Assembly: GCA_937982565.1 (NCBI GenBank)
Contig: CALJLN010000033.1
Coordinates: 1-64,000 of the forward strand
Reading direction: 5' to 3'
Length of the DNA stretch: 64,000 nucleotides
From: UBA2421 sp002343075
GTDB taxonomy: Bacteria; Planctomycetota; Phycisphaerae; Tepidisphaerales; Tepidisphaeraceae
Below, in pieces: positions 33,389 through 42,911 of this stretch. The notes beneath the pieces are model-generated. The model saw only the letters and a program-made list of their open reading frames with translations. It had not been told where the DNA came from and made no database searches. Within the stretch, counting starts at the first letter, position 1; each line of letters starts with the position of its first letter. The position numbers and the translations under genes were made by a program.

Positions 33389-35503
33389 GTGAGCAAGGGT
33401 GAGACATTTCTAATCCGCCGGACCAGCGGTGAAAAGCCGGCCGAACTCATTCGCGTCCCCGACGAACTTGTCGTCCTCGCCGGGCAGCAACGCCGCGCCG
33501 CGGAGGATGTCGCGATCCAGCCGACCGCGCGCGACTTTCTGTTTGTCCTGTTCCGTCATCTCCCGAAGTCGATCATCTTCTTTTGCACCGTTTTCGGGCT
33601 TGCCCTGCTAGTCGCTATGTTCATGCCCAATAGCTACCAAAGCTCGGCGGCGCTACTCGTGAGGCTGGGGGCGGAGAGTATGCTGCCCGATCCGAGCGTG
33701 CAGATCGGCAAGGCGGTCGTTGCACCAATTCAAAGCCGGCTGGCGGAGATCAATACCGAACTGCAGATCCTTCGATCGCGCGAGGTGGCAGAAGTTGTCA
33801 TCGGCAAACTCGGCGCGGCGCGCATTCTCAACGCCGCACCCGCGTCGAGTGCTGCAATTGATCGAGACGCACCAGAGACGCGCGCCGCCATTCTGCAGAT
33901 TGATCGTAAGCTGCAGGTGGAAGTCGAGCCGGACTCAAACGTGCTCAAGATCACATACGAAGCGAAGGACCCACTCGTGGCGCGCGATGTTGTTGCGGCC
34001 TACACTGACGCATTTAAGTCAGTCCGGGCAAAAGTTTACCGCAACGCGGCGACTGCGGCGTTCTTCGGGGGGCAGGAAGAGTCGGTCCGCAAGGCGATCG
34101 AGGGGCTGGAACGAGAAATCAAGACCTTAAAAGACGCCACCGGCGTAGCCGACCTGGAAGAACAGCGCCGAGTGCTGATCAGCCGCGCGGCGGGAATTCA
34201 GTCGGAGATTGACGCGCTGCGACGGCAGCTTGCAGCGATCAATGCCATGCCCTCGCATCCCGGCCAGCAACGGTTGCAGACACTCCTCTTGCAGCAAAAT
34301 GAGGCAAGCGACGCAATCCGGCGGCTGAACGATGTCACCGGCAAGCTACAACAACTCGAACGCGAGCATGGCGTGAAGTCGGACACGTTCAAGCAATATG
34401 CAGCGATCGCACAGCAGGCCGAGGTCGAGCAGAACATGGCCGACGGCTCGCTTAGCAATATCAGCACTGTGCAAGCTGCCAGCACGCCGCTCAAGCCGAG
34501 CAAACCCAACCGGCTGCTCATCCTGGGCGTTGGCCTGTTCCTGGCGCTATCCGGCGGGCTGGGGTTGGCATTTGTGGCCGAAGCGATCGATCACAGCATC
34601 AAGCGGCCGGAAGATCTGGCAATGCTCGGTATTCGGAGAACGGTTTCAGTGCCACTGATTGCAGCCCTGCGAAAGGCGGCCCCTAAATCCGAACCCTTGC
34701 CAACGACCAAGGCTGCCGAGGTCGTCATGCAGACGCGAGAGGGCTTCTCCGCCGGGCCTTGGACTGCGCCCGGTGGTGGCAATGGTGTTGACTCGTTAAA
34801 CGTGCTGGCGCAAGCGCCAGTTGTGAGTTGGTTTCACGACCTACGTCAAGGCGTCCGCCGGCTTGCGGAGCAAGTGCTCACGGGCACAGCGATCGACGGC
34901 TCGACCCCCCGCGTCATCGCGTTCATCGGTGGACGCCCTGGTGAGGGCGCGTCAACCATCGCCGCCGCCACGGCGGCCCTGCTTGCGGAGCGCGCCCAGC
35001 TTGATTCGCCCGCGGCCGATTCTCGCACTTTTGGCGAGGTGCTGCTGATTGATGCCGACCTGCACGCCCCAACGCTGCACAGGCAACTTGGCGTTGAGCT
35101 TTCCCCCGGGTTAACCGACTGGCTGAGCGATCCAACCTCAATCCAGACGCCACTTGAAGCAACGATCAAGGCGGCACCGGTGGACGGCCTGCATGTTATG
35201 CCAGCCGGTGCGCTGCGCGGCGGCGCTCTGACGCCGAATCGACTGAAGCGGCTGATCGATGTCGTCGCGCCGAACTACCAGTTTGTGGTCATCGATCTGC
35301 CCTCCGTCGATGAAGCCCCCGAAGCCGCCCGCCTCGCCGCGGTCTGCGACGGAAGCGTCTGGGTCGTGCAGGCAGAGGTTCTCCGCAAACAGGCCGCCAT
35401 CGGCCTTCTGACCACGCTACAGGAAGCCGGCGTGCATGTCCTGGGCGCGGTGTTAAATCAGCGAACTTATCCCGTGCCCGAGTGGCTGTACGAGCGTGTT
35501 TAA
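33389..35503 (+). CDS. Wzc-like polysaccharide co-polymerase with degenerate tyrosine-kinase P-loop
   Basis: 704 residues. Wzz/chain-length domain: TM1 about 62-80 (SIIFFCTVFGLALLVAMFM), a long periplasmic coiled coil (about 200-360) and TM2 about 372-392 (LLILGVGLFLALSGGLGLAF). The cytoplasmic BY-kinase domain has a Walker-A-like GGRPGEGASTIA (from 514), A-prime LLIDADLHAP (about 552) and Walker-B VVIDLPSVDEAP (about 632). The P-loop lysine is alanine (Ala521). The tyrosine tail is short (two Tyr in TYPVPEWLYERV). It sets chain length or gates export in Wzy-dependent EPS synthesis. GTG start with GGGTGGGAG upstream. First gene of a six-gene operon. Confidence 0.88.
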   Translation: MSKGETFLIRRTSGEKPAELIRVPDELVVLAGQQRRAAEDVAIQPTARDFLFVLFRHLPKSIIFFCTVFGLALLVAMFMPNSYQSSAALLVRLGAESMLPDPSVQIGKAVVAPIQSRLAEINTELQILRSREVAEVVIGKLGAARILNAAPASSAAIDRDAPETRAAILQIDRKLQVEVEPDSNVLKITYEAKDPLVARDVVAAYTDAFKSVRAKVYRNAATAAFFGGQEESVRKAIEGLEREIKTLKDATGVADLEEQRRVLISRAAGIQSEIDALRRQLAAINAMPSHPGQQRLQTLLLQQNEASDAIRRLNDVTGKLQQLEREHGVKSDTFKQYAAIAQQAEVEQNMADGSLSNISTVQAASTPLKPSKPNRLLILGVGLFLALSGGLGLAFVAEAIDHSIKRPEDLAMLGIRRTVSVPLIAALRKAAPKSEPLPTTKAAEVVMQTREGFSAGPWTAPGGGNGVDSLNVLAQAPVVSWFHDLRQGVRRLAEQVLTGTAIDGSTPRVIAFIGGRPGEGASTIAAATAALLAERAQLDSPAADSRTFGEVLLIDADLHAPTLHRQLGVELSPGLTDWLSDPTSIQTPLEATIKAAPVDGLHVMPAGALRGGALTPNRLKRLIDVVAPNYQFVVIDLPSVDEAPEAARLAAVCDGSVWVVQAEVLRKQAAIGLLTTLQEAGVHVLGAVLNQRTYPVPEWLYERV

Positions 35504-35506
35504 CTC

Positions 35507-36850
35507 ATGGCCACATCTTCACAAGCTGTACCCACCGACGAAGGCCGCCGGCCCCTGCGGGCCGTCATGCGCGTCTTTTTCACACTCGGCGATCAGGCCA
35601 TTGTCAGTGCCACGAGTTTTCTATCGGGCATGATCGTCGCCAAGGCCACGAGCAAAGAGCAGTTCGGGCTTTATGGGCTGGGATTTACGATTGTGTTGAT
35701 CGCGACCGAGCTGCAATCGGCGCTCATCTCCACGCCCCAAACTGTCTTCGGTCCACGATACAGCGGCGATCGCAACAGCCAGTTTCAGGGCTCGATGCTC
35801 TTGAAGTTGCTGATGCTCGCCGCGTTCAATGTGACGATCCTCCTTATCGGCGCGGCCCTGGCCCAGACCGCCGGGAAGCACGACATCGCGCGAATGCTCG
35901 CGGCCATCGCGGTTAGCGTGACATCGATGCACCTCGGGTTGTTCGTTCGCGTCACCTGTTTTGCACATCTCAACTCAATTGGCGCGTTTTTTGTCGATCT
36001 CGCCACCGCAACGCTTCAATTGGCAACCTTACTCACCCTCTGGCACTACGGCGTACTCGAAGCCTGGACGGCGTGGCTTGCCATTCCGCTGGCGGCGTTT
36101 CCATCCGCGGTGGTGTTCCTGCTCTTCTGGCGGACGCACTTGCGCATCACCCGTGCCGGCGCGAAAGAAGACTTTCACATCACCTGGCTGCAGACGCGAT
36201 TCGTCCTTGTCAGTAGCCTGATGTGGATCCTCGGCATGCACATTTACGCCTGGTTGATCGAGTTTTTCGCCGATCGTGAAGGCGTGGCGGAGTGGACCGC
36301 ATGCCTCGCCATCGCCGCGGTGGGAAATCCGCTGATGTATGGCATGATGAACATCCTCGGCCCGCAGATCGCACATCGTCATCAAAGCCTTCCTTCAGTG
36401 GCATTTCGCAGATACATGTGGCTCGCGTCGGCGGCGTTCTTCGTGGTGATGGCGGGGTTTGCCGTCACCGTCACGGTGCTGGCCGACTGGCTCATGCTGC
36501 ACATTTACACCCCGGAGTATGTGGGTCACACCGCGATTGTCGCCATGATGGCATTTGGCTTCGCGGCCCGAGTGCCGGGCTTCGTCGCTTCCAGAGGGCT
36601 TTTTGCGCTCAACCGGGCGGACCTCGAACTGTTGAACAACATCGCCCCGCTAGTCGTACTCGCGGGGCTGGGCATTTTCCTCACCTACCGATATCACGTT
36701 GCCGGCGCGGCGTTTTGCCTGCTGTTGGCACAAGTGATTGGTTCGATCACCCGACTGATCTGTTTTGAGTCGTGCATGAAAGCGGAGTCGCAACTGCGAG
36801 AGTCAGCCCCGACTGCCCCGCTGGCCGTTACCGCGGGAGCACAATCGTGA
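35507..36850 (+). CDS. Wzx-like polysaccharide flippase (MOP superfamily)
   Basis: 447 residues with about 12 predicted TM helices. The opening VFFTLGDQAIVSATSFLSGM and ATSKEQFGLYGLGFTIVLIA is typical of Wzx/oligosaccharide flippases (first two helices, with a conserved Gly-x-Tyr/Phe turn). The C-terminal pair ends near LLAQVIGSITRLICFESCMK. It would move lipid-linked repeat units across the inner membrane. It starts 3 bases after the Wzc-like gene and overlaps the ligase gene by 4 bases (GTGA). Confidence 0.85.
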   Translation: MATSSQAVPTDEGRRPLRAVMRVFFTLGDQAIVSATSFLSGMIVAKATSKEQFGLYGLGFTIVLIATELQSALISTPQTVFGPRYSGDRNSQFQGSMLLKLLMLAAFNVTILLIGAALAQTAGKHDIARMLAAIAVSVTSMHLGLFVRVTCFAHLNSIGAFFVDLATATLQLATLLTLWHYGVLEAWTAWLAIPLAAFPSAVVFLLFWRTHLRITRAGAKEDFHITWLQTRFVLVSSLMWILGMHIYAWLIEFFADREGVAEWTACLAIAAVGNPLMYGMMNILGPQIAHRHQSLPSVAFRRYMWLASAAFFVVMAGFAVTVTVLADWLMLHIYTPEYVGHTAIVAMMAFGFAARVPGFVASRGLFALNRADLELLNNIAPLVVLAGLGIFLTYRYHVAGAAFCLLLAQVIGSITRLICFESCMKAESQLRESAPTAPLAVTAGAQS

Positions 36851-38172
36851 GCGCGCTGACGGCTGGCAATCTGGTTATGCCTGCCTTCCGCCCGCGCGCG
36901 ACGGCGACGCGCCGGCCGTGGTTTTACGCGCTGTTTCTCTGCATTGTGTTCTTCATGGCCAACCACAACTGGTACGCCGCCAGCGCCTGGGAAGAAACCA
37001 ATAGTACTGATGTGAGCAATCTGGTCTCCCGCATGGCCGAAGGGCAACTCTCTCGCCAGGTGGCATTCGTGGCCATGCTCGGAGTGGGGTTGGTGGGGAT
37101 CGTCTTACCGTCACCCCGGCGGATGCGTGTGGACCTGCTGATTCTTTACCCGCTTCTGCTGCTTTGCGCCTGGTGCCTGCTCAGTATCCTCTGGAGCCAG
37201 GCCCCGATGATGACCGCCAAGCGGTTTATCGTGTTTTTTGCGATGGCGGCAACTGTCCTGGCGATCGTGCGGCAGTTTTCCCTCAACTTCCTGGTGATTC
37301 TTTCGCTCTGCTACGGGGGGATGTCGCTCATGCTCGCCGTGCCCGCCGAGATCCTGAACGCAAACTTTTCGCAGGCCGGATATCGCTTCGCAGGCACAAT
37401 GCATCCGAATCATACCGGTGTCTGCATGGTGCTGCTCATGCTCGCCGCGCTGGCCCTGGCCGACTGGCAAGACCGCCGCCGGCGCTGGTTTTTCGCGCTG
37501 GCGGGGGTGGCGTTTCTCGTCCTACTGCTTACCCAGTCGCGCACCGCCCTGCTCGCGGGCATGTTTGCGGCGATGGTGATGACCGTTCTCCGATGGCCGC
37601 TGCGCAGGCTTCTGCTGGTGGGACTGCCGATCCTATGGATCATCCTCGTCGGCGGTACGCTTTACTCGCTGGAGTTGATCCCCCCGATATGGCAGGACGC
37701 GATCAACATGAACCGGCAGGACGCCGATGCCACAACCCTCACCGGTCGCACCGATATCTGGAAATTCGCACTTGGCCATCTGACCAACGACGAAACGCGC
37801 CTGCTTATCGGCTTCGGCTACGACACATTCTGGACGCCCGAGATGGCGCGCGCCGTGAGCAAGTTCGTTCAATTCAAGATCAGCGAAGGACATAGCGCCT
37901 ATATTGATGCGACCCTGGAAACCGGTTTGATCGGCGCAAGCCTCTATGTTTTCTGCCTTTATGCCACGTTCTTCCGATGGTGCTGGTACGCCTGGAAGAC
38001 TAAGGCCGCCGTTGCGGCATTTGCTGCGGCGATTCCGGCATTTGCGATGGTCCACGGGTTTGCCGAGTCGGCCACGGTGGATGCGCACACATGGACGCTG
38101 TTGCTTTTTGCGTGCATTGCCTTCGCCGGCCTGGCAAAACCCAATCTCAACAAAGGAACATTGTCGGCATGA
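36847..38172 (+). CDS. O-antigen ligase/Wzy-like polymerase
   Basis: 441 residues, about 11-12 TM helices. The large periplasmic loop late in the protein has the family markers (RFAGTMHPNHTGVCMVLLML, LTGRTDIWKFALGH, GHSAYIDATLETGLIGA), fitting the Wzy_C/O-antigen ligase fold. The His in GHSAYIDATLE is the usual catalytic-site position. I start at the GTG at 36847, overlapping the flippase stop (GTGA); an upstream ATG in the same frame would invade the flippase gene. It couples to the next gene by ATGA. Confidence 0.85.
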   Translation: MSALTAGNLVMPAFRPRATATRRPWFYALFLCIVFFMANHNWYAASAWEETNSTDVSNLVSRMAEGQLSRQVAFVAMLGVGLVGIVLPSPRRMRVDLLILYPLLLLCAWCLLSILWSQAPMMTAKRFIVFFAMAATVLAIVRQFSLNFLVILSLCYGGMSLMLAVPAEILNANFSQAGYRFAGTMHPNHTGVCMVLLMLAALALADWQDRRRRWFFALAGVAFLVLLLTQSRTALLAGMFAAMVMTVLRWPLRRLLLVGLPILWIILVGGTLYSLELIPPIWQDAINMNRQDADATTLTGRTDIWKFALGHLTNDETRLLIGFGYDTFWTPEMARAVSKFVQFKISEGHSAYIDATLETGLIGASLYVFCLYATFFRWCWYAWKTKAAVAAFAAAIPAFAMVHGFAESATVDAHTWTLLLFACIAFAGLAKPNLNKGTLSA

Positions 38173-39335
38173 AGCCCTTGAAAGTGCTAGTGATCAGCGG
38201 AGACTTCCCGCCCGCGCTCAGCGGTGTGGGTGACTATTCTAATCGCCTCTGCGCCCATCTCGCCGCCGACGGGGCCGCGGTGACGCTGCTGACAACGGCA
38301 AGCGAGTCTCTGCCGGAAGATGCGGGCCGGCCCTATCGCGTCCTACGGCAAATGAAATCATGGGACATGAGCCAGCGGGCCGAGATGGTCTCGATTGCGC
38401 GCGACTTTGACATTGTAAGCCTCCAATACCCCTCCGCACTCTACGGCCGCGGGCTCGGGATCAACATGCTTCCGCTTTCGCTCATGCGGTTGGGCGTGCC
38501 CTGCGTCGTAACCATCCACGACTTTCGTGTGATGCGAAAGAGGTGGCGCGCCCGCACGATTCCCATGCTGTCCTTTGCGCGAGCGCTCATTCACGTCGAC
38601 CAACTCGACGGCGAGCACCTCCGGCGGTGGTCGTTCCGCCATGCACCGATGCGGCACATTCCCATCGCCTCTAACGCCCCGGTGGTCGACTGCGACGCTT
38701 CAAAGCGCGCCGCCTGGCGTGAACACCTGGGGATTCAGCCAGATGAACTGCTGGTCGCTTACTTTGGGATTCTCTATCCGCATAAAGGCGTGCCCGAGAT
38801 GCTCGACGCCGTTGCCACCCTTCGCCGCGAGGGGCACCGCATTCGGGCGCTTTGCGTCGGCGACTTCGACCGCGAGGCCGATTACGTCGCCCCGATGACC
38901 GCCCGCCTGCAGGCCGATCATGTAACGTGGGTGCGCGGCGCGAGTCTGGAGCGCGTCAGCGAGTGTCTTCACGCCGCGGACATGGCGGCCCTGCCTTTTT
39001 ACTCAGGCGCGGGCTTCAATCGATCCAGCCTGCTCTCGTGCCTTCAACACGGCCTGCCTACCGTCACCACCGATGGCCCGAACACGCCTGCCAACTTGAA
39101 GGATGTGTTTGAGCTACTGCTTGTACCGCCTCAGAATTCGCCCGCAGTGACAGAGGCGTTGCGGAAACTTGCTACCGATGCATCGTTGCGGAGCCGGCTG
39201 CGCGAGAGCGCAATCGCGGCAACGGCAAATCTCAGCTGGCCGGCCGTTTCTCGCCGCCACATGGAGTACTTTTCGCAACTGGCTGCCCGGCCCGCGCAGA
39301 GGGAGGTGGTTCATGAGAATCCTCAACGTGCATAA
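38169..39335 (+). CDS. GT4-type glycosyltransferase
   Basis: 388 residues, GT-B fold. VLVISGDFPPALSGVGDYSN is the N-terminal acceptor domain with the GGVGD-type loop; AYFGILYPHKGVPEML starts the nucleotide-sugar domain. The usual E-x7-E motif is weak (LLVPPQNSPAVTEALR). The sugar is not predictable. Its ATG overlaps the stop of the ligase gene (ATGA) and its end overlaps the next GT gene by 23 bases. Confidence 0.85.
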   Translation: MKPLKVLVISGDFPPALSGVGDYSNRLCAHLAADGAAVTLLTTASESLPEDAGRPYRVLRQMKSWDMSQRAEMVSIARDFDIVSLQYPSALYGRGLGINMLPLSLMRLGVPCVVTIHDFRVMRKRWRARTIPMLSFARALIHVDQLDGEHLRRWSFRHAPMRHIPIASNAPVVDCDASKRAAWREHLGIQPDELLVAYFGILYPHKGVPEMLDAVATLRREGHRIRALCVGDFDREADYVAPMTARLQADHVTWVRGASLERVSECLHAADMAALPFYSGAGFNRSSLLSCLQHGLPTVTTDGPNTPANLKDVFELLLVPPQNSPAVTEALRKLATDASLRSRLRESAIAATANLSWPAVSRRHMEYFSQLAARPAQREVVHENPQRA

Positions 39336-40506
39336 CCGCCACATCGGCGCCGGCGGCACCGAAATGATGTTTGAAGCGATCACCCGGCTGCTGCGCTCCC
39401 GGGGGCAGGAAGTGATCTCCTTTGAAAAGGACAATCGCGACCTGCAAACCGTGTGGCAGAAGGTGAATGCGTTCGGAAGCGCAGTCTATTCACCGTCGGC
39501 GAGGCGCGAGTTTGCCCGGCTGCTCGAAGCCGAGAAGCCGGATTTGGTCCACGCGCATAATCTCTACCCGCAGCTATCAGTGAGCGTGCTCGACGCGTGC
39601 CGCGAGGTGGGCATGCCAGTGGTGCTGCATGTACACGACTACAAGATCACCTGCCCAACCGCGCAGCACATTCGCAACGGAAGGGTCTGCACCGAATGCA
39701 CTGGCGGGAAAGAGCACTGGTGTGCAATTCACAACTGCCGCGGTAGCCTGCCAATGAGTGTTGCGTACGCGCTGCGCAATGCGTTTGCCCGGGCGAGCGG
39801 CAAGATTCACGATGCCGTCTCTCTCTACATCGGCTGCTCGTCGTTTGTGCGCGACTTGATCGTGAGCAACGGCTACCCCGCGGAACGGGCGATCGCCATT
39901 CCCAACTTTTTTGATCTCCCGCCGTTTTCGGGTCGCTCGTCGGACGGCGAGTATGTGGCGTATATTGGGCGAATCAGCCCGGAAAAGGGGCTGGATGTGC
40001 TGCTGGAAGCGGCGCAGCAGACCCGACTCCCGGTTCGCATCGCTGGCGACCCGACATTCATGCCCGGCATCGAGCAGCGGGCACCGGCAAACGTGACATT
40101 TGTAGGGAAGCTGAATCGCGCCGCGACCGACGCGTTTCTGGAACGGGCGAGAATGCTGGTCGTGCCAAGTGTCTGGTGGGAAGCATTTGGGCTGGTGGGT
40201 GTGGAAGCGATGAGCCGCGAGTTACCCGTCATCGCATCAAACATGGGCGGATTACCAGAAGTCGTGGATGATGGCATCACGGGACTTCTAACCCCTCCAA
40301 ACGACGCAGCGGCGCTTGGGGCGGCGATGAGGCGCCTGTGGGACGATCGTGCCCTCGCACGAAGGATGGGGTTGGCGGGACGCGAAAAGGCCGAGCGGCT
40401 CTACACCCCGAACGCATATTACCAGTCGCTTATGCGAGCATACGGGCGCGTGGCCGGCCATGCCACCCGCCCGATGCCGCGCGCAGAAGGCAGGGCCGTT
40501 GCATGA
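39313..40506 (+). CDS. GT4-type glycosyltransferase
   Basis: 397 residues. MRILNVHNRHIGAGGTEMMF holds the GGTE loop. DLVHAHNLYPQLSVSVLDAC, VLHVHDYKITCPT, a four-Cys patch (VCTECTGGKEHWCAIHNCRG, possibly metal-binding), YIGRISPEKGLDVLLEAAQ and WWEAFGLVGVEAMSRELPVI (E-x7-E) follow. The ATG at 39313 is preceded by GGGAGG inside the previous gene. A lipid-linked EPS sugar acceptor is likely. Confidence 0.9.
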   Translation: MRILNVHNRHIGAGGTEMMFEAITRLLRSRGQEVISFEKDNRDLQTVWQKVNAFGSAVYSPSARREFARLLEAEKPDLVHAHNLYPQLSVSVLDACREVGMPVVLHVHDYKITCPTAQHIRNGRVCTECTGGKEHWCAIHNCRGSLPMSVAYALRNAFARASGKIHDAVSLYIGCSSFVRDLIVSNGYPAERAIAIPNFFDLPPFSGRSSDGEYVAYIGRISPEKGLDVLLEAAQQTRLPVRIAGDPTFMPGIEQRAPANVTFVGKLNRAATDAFLERARMLVVPSVWWEAFGLVGVEAMSRELPVIASNMGGLPEVVDDGITGLLTPPNDAAALGAAMRRLWDDRALARRMGLAGREKAERLYTPNAYYQSLMRAYGRVAGHATRPMPRAEGRAVA

Positions 40507-41720
40507 ACTCTCTCCCGAAGCAGACATCGACCATGAACCCGCGCAACCCCACCCCCGCAACGCCGCAACGTATGAGGATCGCTGTCATCGGCAGTCGTGG
40601 GGTGCCGAGCAACTATAGCGGTATTGAACAGATACTTGAAAATCTCTTCTCGCACTTCGCGGCACAGGGTCACGACATCACCTGCTATTGTCGCCCGCAG
40701 ATCGAGCGTCAACCCGGCGGAACGTTCCGGGGCATTCGACAGACATTCACTCCCTCGCCCGGCGGGAAAAATGGCGAAACTGTCTCGCATTCGCTTCTGA
40801 GCATGCTTCATGCAGTCACCCGCGGAGCACCGGGTGGGGGGAAGTTTGATCTGATCAGCATGCACGCGATCGCCCCAAACCTCGCCACGCCCATTGCGCA
40901 CCTGGCGGGCATTCCCATCATCTCCCATGTACACGGCCTGGATTGGCAACGGGAAAAGTGGAAAGGCCTCGGCAGCCAGATCATTCATGCCGGCGAAAGG
41001 GCCATGGTGGAACACAGCAGCGCGGTGATCGTCGTCAATCGATCGCTGCAGGAGTACTATCGCTCGAACTACAACCTTGAGACTGCCTTGCTCCCCAACG
41101 GCATCCATATCACGCCCGACACACTGCCGATTCATGCACCAGTTTTGCAAGAGTTCGGCTTGCAGCCAAAGCGATTCATCGTCTGCATTGGCAGGCTGGT
41201 GCCCGAGAAACGGCTCCATGATACGATCGCCGCGTTTACGAAGCTCAAGAGTGACTACAAACTGGCTATCGTCGGCGAAGGAAAGACAACCGCCGACTAT
41301 GTCGAGTCGCTGCGCGCTGCGGGCGAACCATCGCAGCGGGTGGTGTTTACGGGGCTTCAGCGTGGGGTGGCACTTGAAACGCTTTTTCGTGAAGCGGCGT
41401 TTTACGTCACCAGCAGCGAGCTGGAGGGCTTGCCATCGAGCCTGCTCGAGTGCATGGAACGAGGCACCTGCGCCATCGCCACCGATATCCCGCCGCACCA
41501 TGAACTGCTTTCGCGCGTGCCGGGGTACGATTTGTTTTTCAATGTCGGCAATGTGGCTTTGCTCTCACGACACATGCAGTACCTGATCGATCACCCGCAA
41601 CACGCACAGGATATAGGCAGTGCGGCCCGGGGGTTTGTGCGCGGCGAATATGCATGGCCGGTGCTGGCGGCAAGAACCGAGCGGTTTTACCAGAAAGTGC
41701 TCGCACGGTTCGGCGCATAA
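40503..41720 (+). CDS. GT4-type glycosyltransferase
   Basis: 405 residues. MRIAVIGSRGVPSNYSGIEQ is reached after 24 residues; HVHGLDWQREKWKGLG and CIGRLVPEKRLHDTI mark the two GT-B domains; SSELEGLPSSLLECMERGTC is the E-x7-E motif. RGVPSNYSGIEQ resembles the DUF1972/rhamnosyltransferase-type N-terminus (compare WsaF/WbbL relatives), so L-rhamnose from the rml genes is a possible donor (inference). ATGA overlap with the previous stop. Last gene of the plus EPS operon, 30 bases from the converging operon. Confidence 0.88.
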   Translation: MNSLPKQTSTMNPRNPTPATPQRMRIAVIGSRGVPSNYSGIEQILENLFSHFAAQGHDITCYCRPQIERQPGGTFRGIRQTFTPSPGGKNGETVSHSLLSMLHAVTRGAPGGGKFDLISMHAIAPNLATPIAHLAGIPIISHVHGLDWQREKWKGLGSQIIHAGERAMVEHSSAVIVVNRSLQEYYRSNYNLETALLPNGIHITPDTLPIHAPVLQEFGLQPKRFIVCIGRLVPEKRLHDTIAAFTKLKSDYKLAIVGEGKTTADYVESLRAAGEPSQRVVFTGLQRGVALETLFREAAFYVTSSELEGLPSSLLECMERGTCAIATDIPPHHELLSRVPGYDLFFNVGNVALLSRHMQYLIDHPQHAQDIGSAARGFVRGEYAWPVLAARTERFYQKVLARFGA

Positions 41721-41750
41721 CCGCATAACCATCACAGGGCATAACCGCCG

Positions 41751-42911
41751 CTACCCCATCACCCGGTCGAGAAGCGACTGCAGGACGCGGCGCGAATCAA
41801 AGAATTCTTCGGCAATCTGCCGTGCCGCGGCGCAGTGCCGCTCGTGGTCGTGCCGGGTCGTTTCCAGGGCCGCGACTGCCTCATCAATTGTCTTGAAGCA
41901 GAACAACCCTTCGCCGGTTGGCAGCCAACGCTCGTAGCCGCTCGATTGTGTAATGACCGGGCGGCCCGTCATCAGGTAAGCTGCACTGCGGTCGCTAAAC
42001 CAACCGCTCGGCAGTTCGGTGTAAATCTGCTTTGCGACCGTCAGCTCCCCCGCCGACTCGGCGATGAACTGACGAAACGCCGCAGGGTCCTTCGACGCGC
42101 GCACGGCATCGTCGATCAACCAGCCCGCATCTTCAAACTGCATCTGCACCGGCGGCAGCATTTTGTCCATCGCGATGCGGAGTGGCCAAGGCGAGCGCGA
42201 CGGCAAACTCATGAGCTTCATCCACTCGACCGCTTTGGTGCTGGCGTACTCCCTACCGTTGAATGTCACTGTGCGGCTGGCTGCGTGCTCCCACTTGCCA
42301 AGCGTGGTAAACGCGCGATCATCGACAAACAAGCCTGGTCGACTGGGAAGCAGCGGCCAGTACCGCTGCATGATCGGCTGACACGTCGGAATCCAGTCCA
42401 TGTCGTGCGTGGGTAGTTGAGAAGCGGGTGTGCCGATGAGCCGGCCAAACGTCGCGGCGTGCGTGAATGACTTGTAATAGTTGCGGAACGACTCATCGTG
42501 CACCATTCGCAACTGCGTGAAGACCGGGTCGGTATCAATGATGAGCGTCCGCGAAGGACGCTCATACCAGTCGAGCGGCGTCACGCCGCTGACGCAAATG
42601 AGCAGATCGGCCGACTTTAGTCGGCGGTTAATTTCAGCGACGGTTACCCCTTCGACTACAGGACCGAACCGGTAATGAAATGCGATGTTGCCGTAGCCAT
42701 AGTTTTCGAGGGTTCGTTTGAGATAGTCGACGCCGTACGCTGCCACGCCGTTGCTTTCGGTCGTCGGATCATACGGCGGCATGTCGGCGCCGTCTTCGAG
42801 ATAGGTGACCTCGTGCCCCAACTCAGCCAGCCCGAGCAGATAATTCAAGTGATGCCAGGTCATCCCCCCCAGCGGGTAGCCGACGATGTATCCGGCGACG
42901 ACAATTTTCAT
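41751..42911 (-). CDS. Glycosyltransferase-like protein, paralogue B (CgeB-like C-terminus)
   Basis: 386 residues. MKIVVAGYIVGYPLGGMTWH opens a GT-B-like domain; LLICVSGVTPLDWY and LIIDTDPVFTQLR follow. The C-terminal signature SAGELTVAKQIYTELPSGWF then SAAYLMTGRPVITQSSG and LPTGEGLFCF resembles CgeB/DUF3880-type transferases. It shares all these blocks with the gene immediately upstream, pointing to tandem duplication followed by divergence. ATGA overlap with that gene; last gene of the minus EPS operon. Confidence 0.75.
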   Translation of the reverse strand: MKIVVAGYIVGYPLGGMTWHHLNYLLGLAELGHEVTYLEDGADMPPYDPTTESNGVAAYGVDYLKRTLENYGYGNIAFHYRFGPVVEGVTVAEINRRLKSADLLICVSGVTPLDWYERPSRTLIIDTDPVFTQLRMVHDESFRNYYKSFTHAATFGRLIGTPASQLPTHDMDWIPTCQPIMQRYWPLLPSRPGLFVDDRAFTTLGKWEHAASRTVTFNGREYASTKAVEWMKLMSLPSRSPWPLRIAMDKMLPPVQMQFEDAGWLIDDAVRASKDPAAFRQFIAESAGELTVAKQIYTELPSGWFSDRSAAYLMTGRPVITQSSGYERWLPTGEGLFCFKTIDEAVAALETTRHDHERHCAAARQIAEEFFDSRRVLQSLLDRVMG

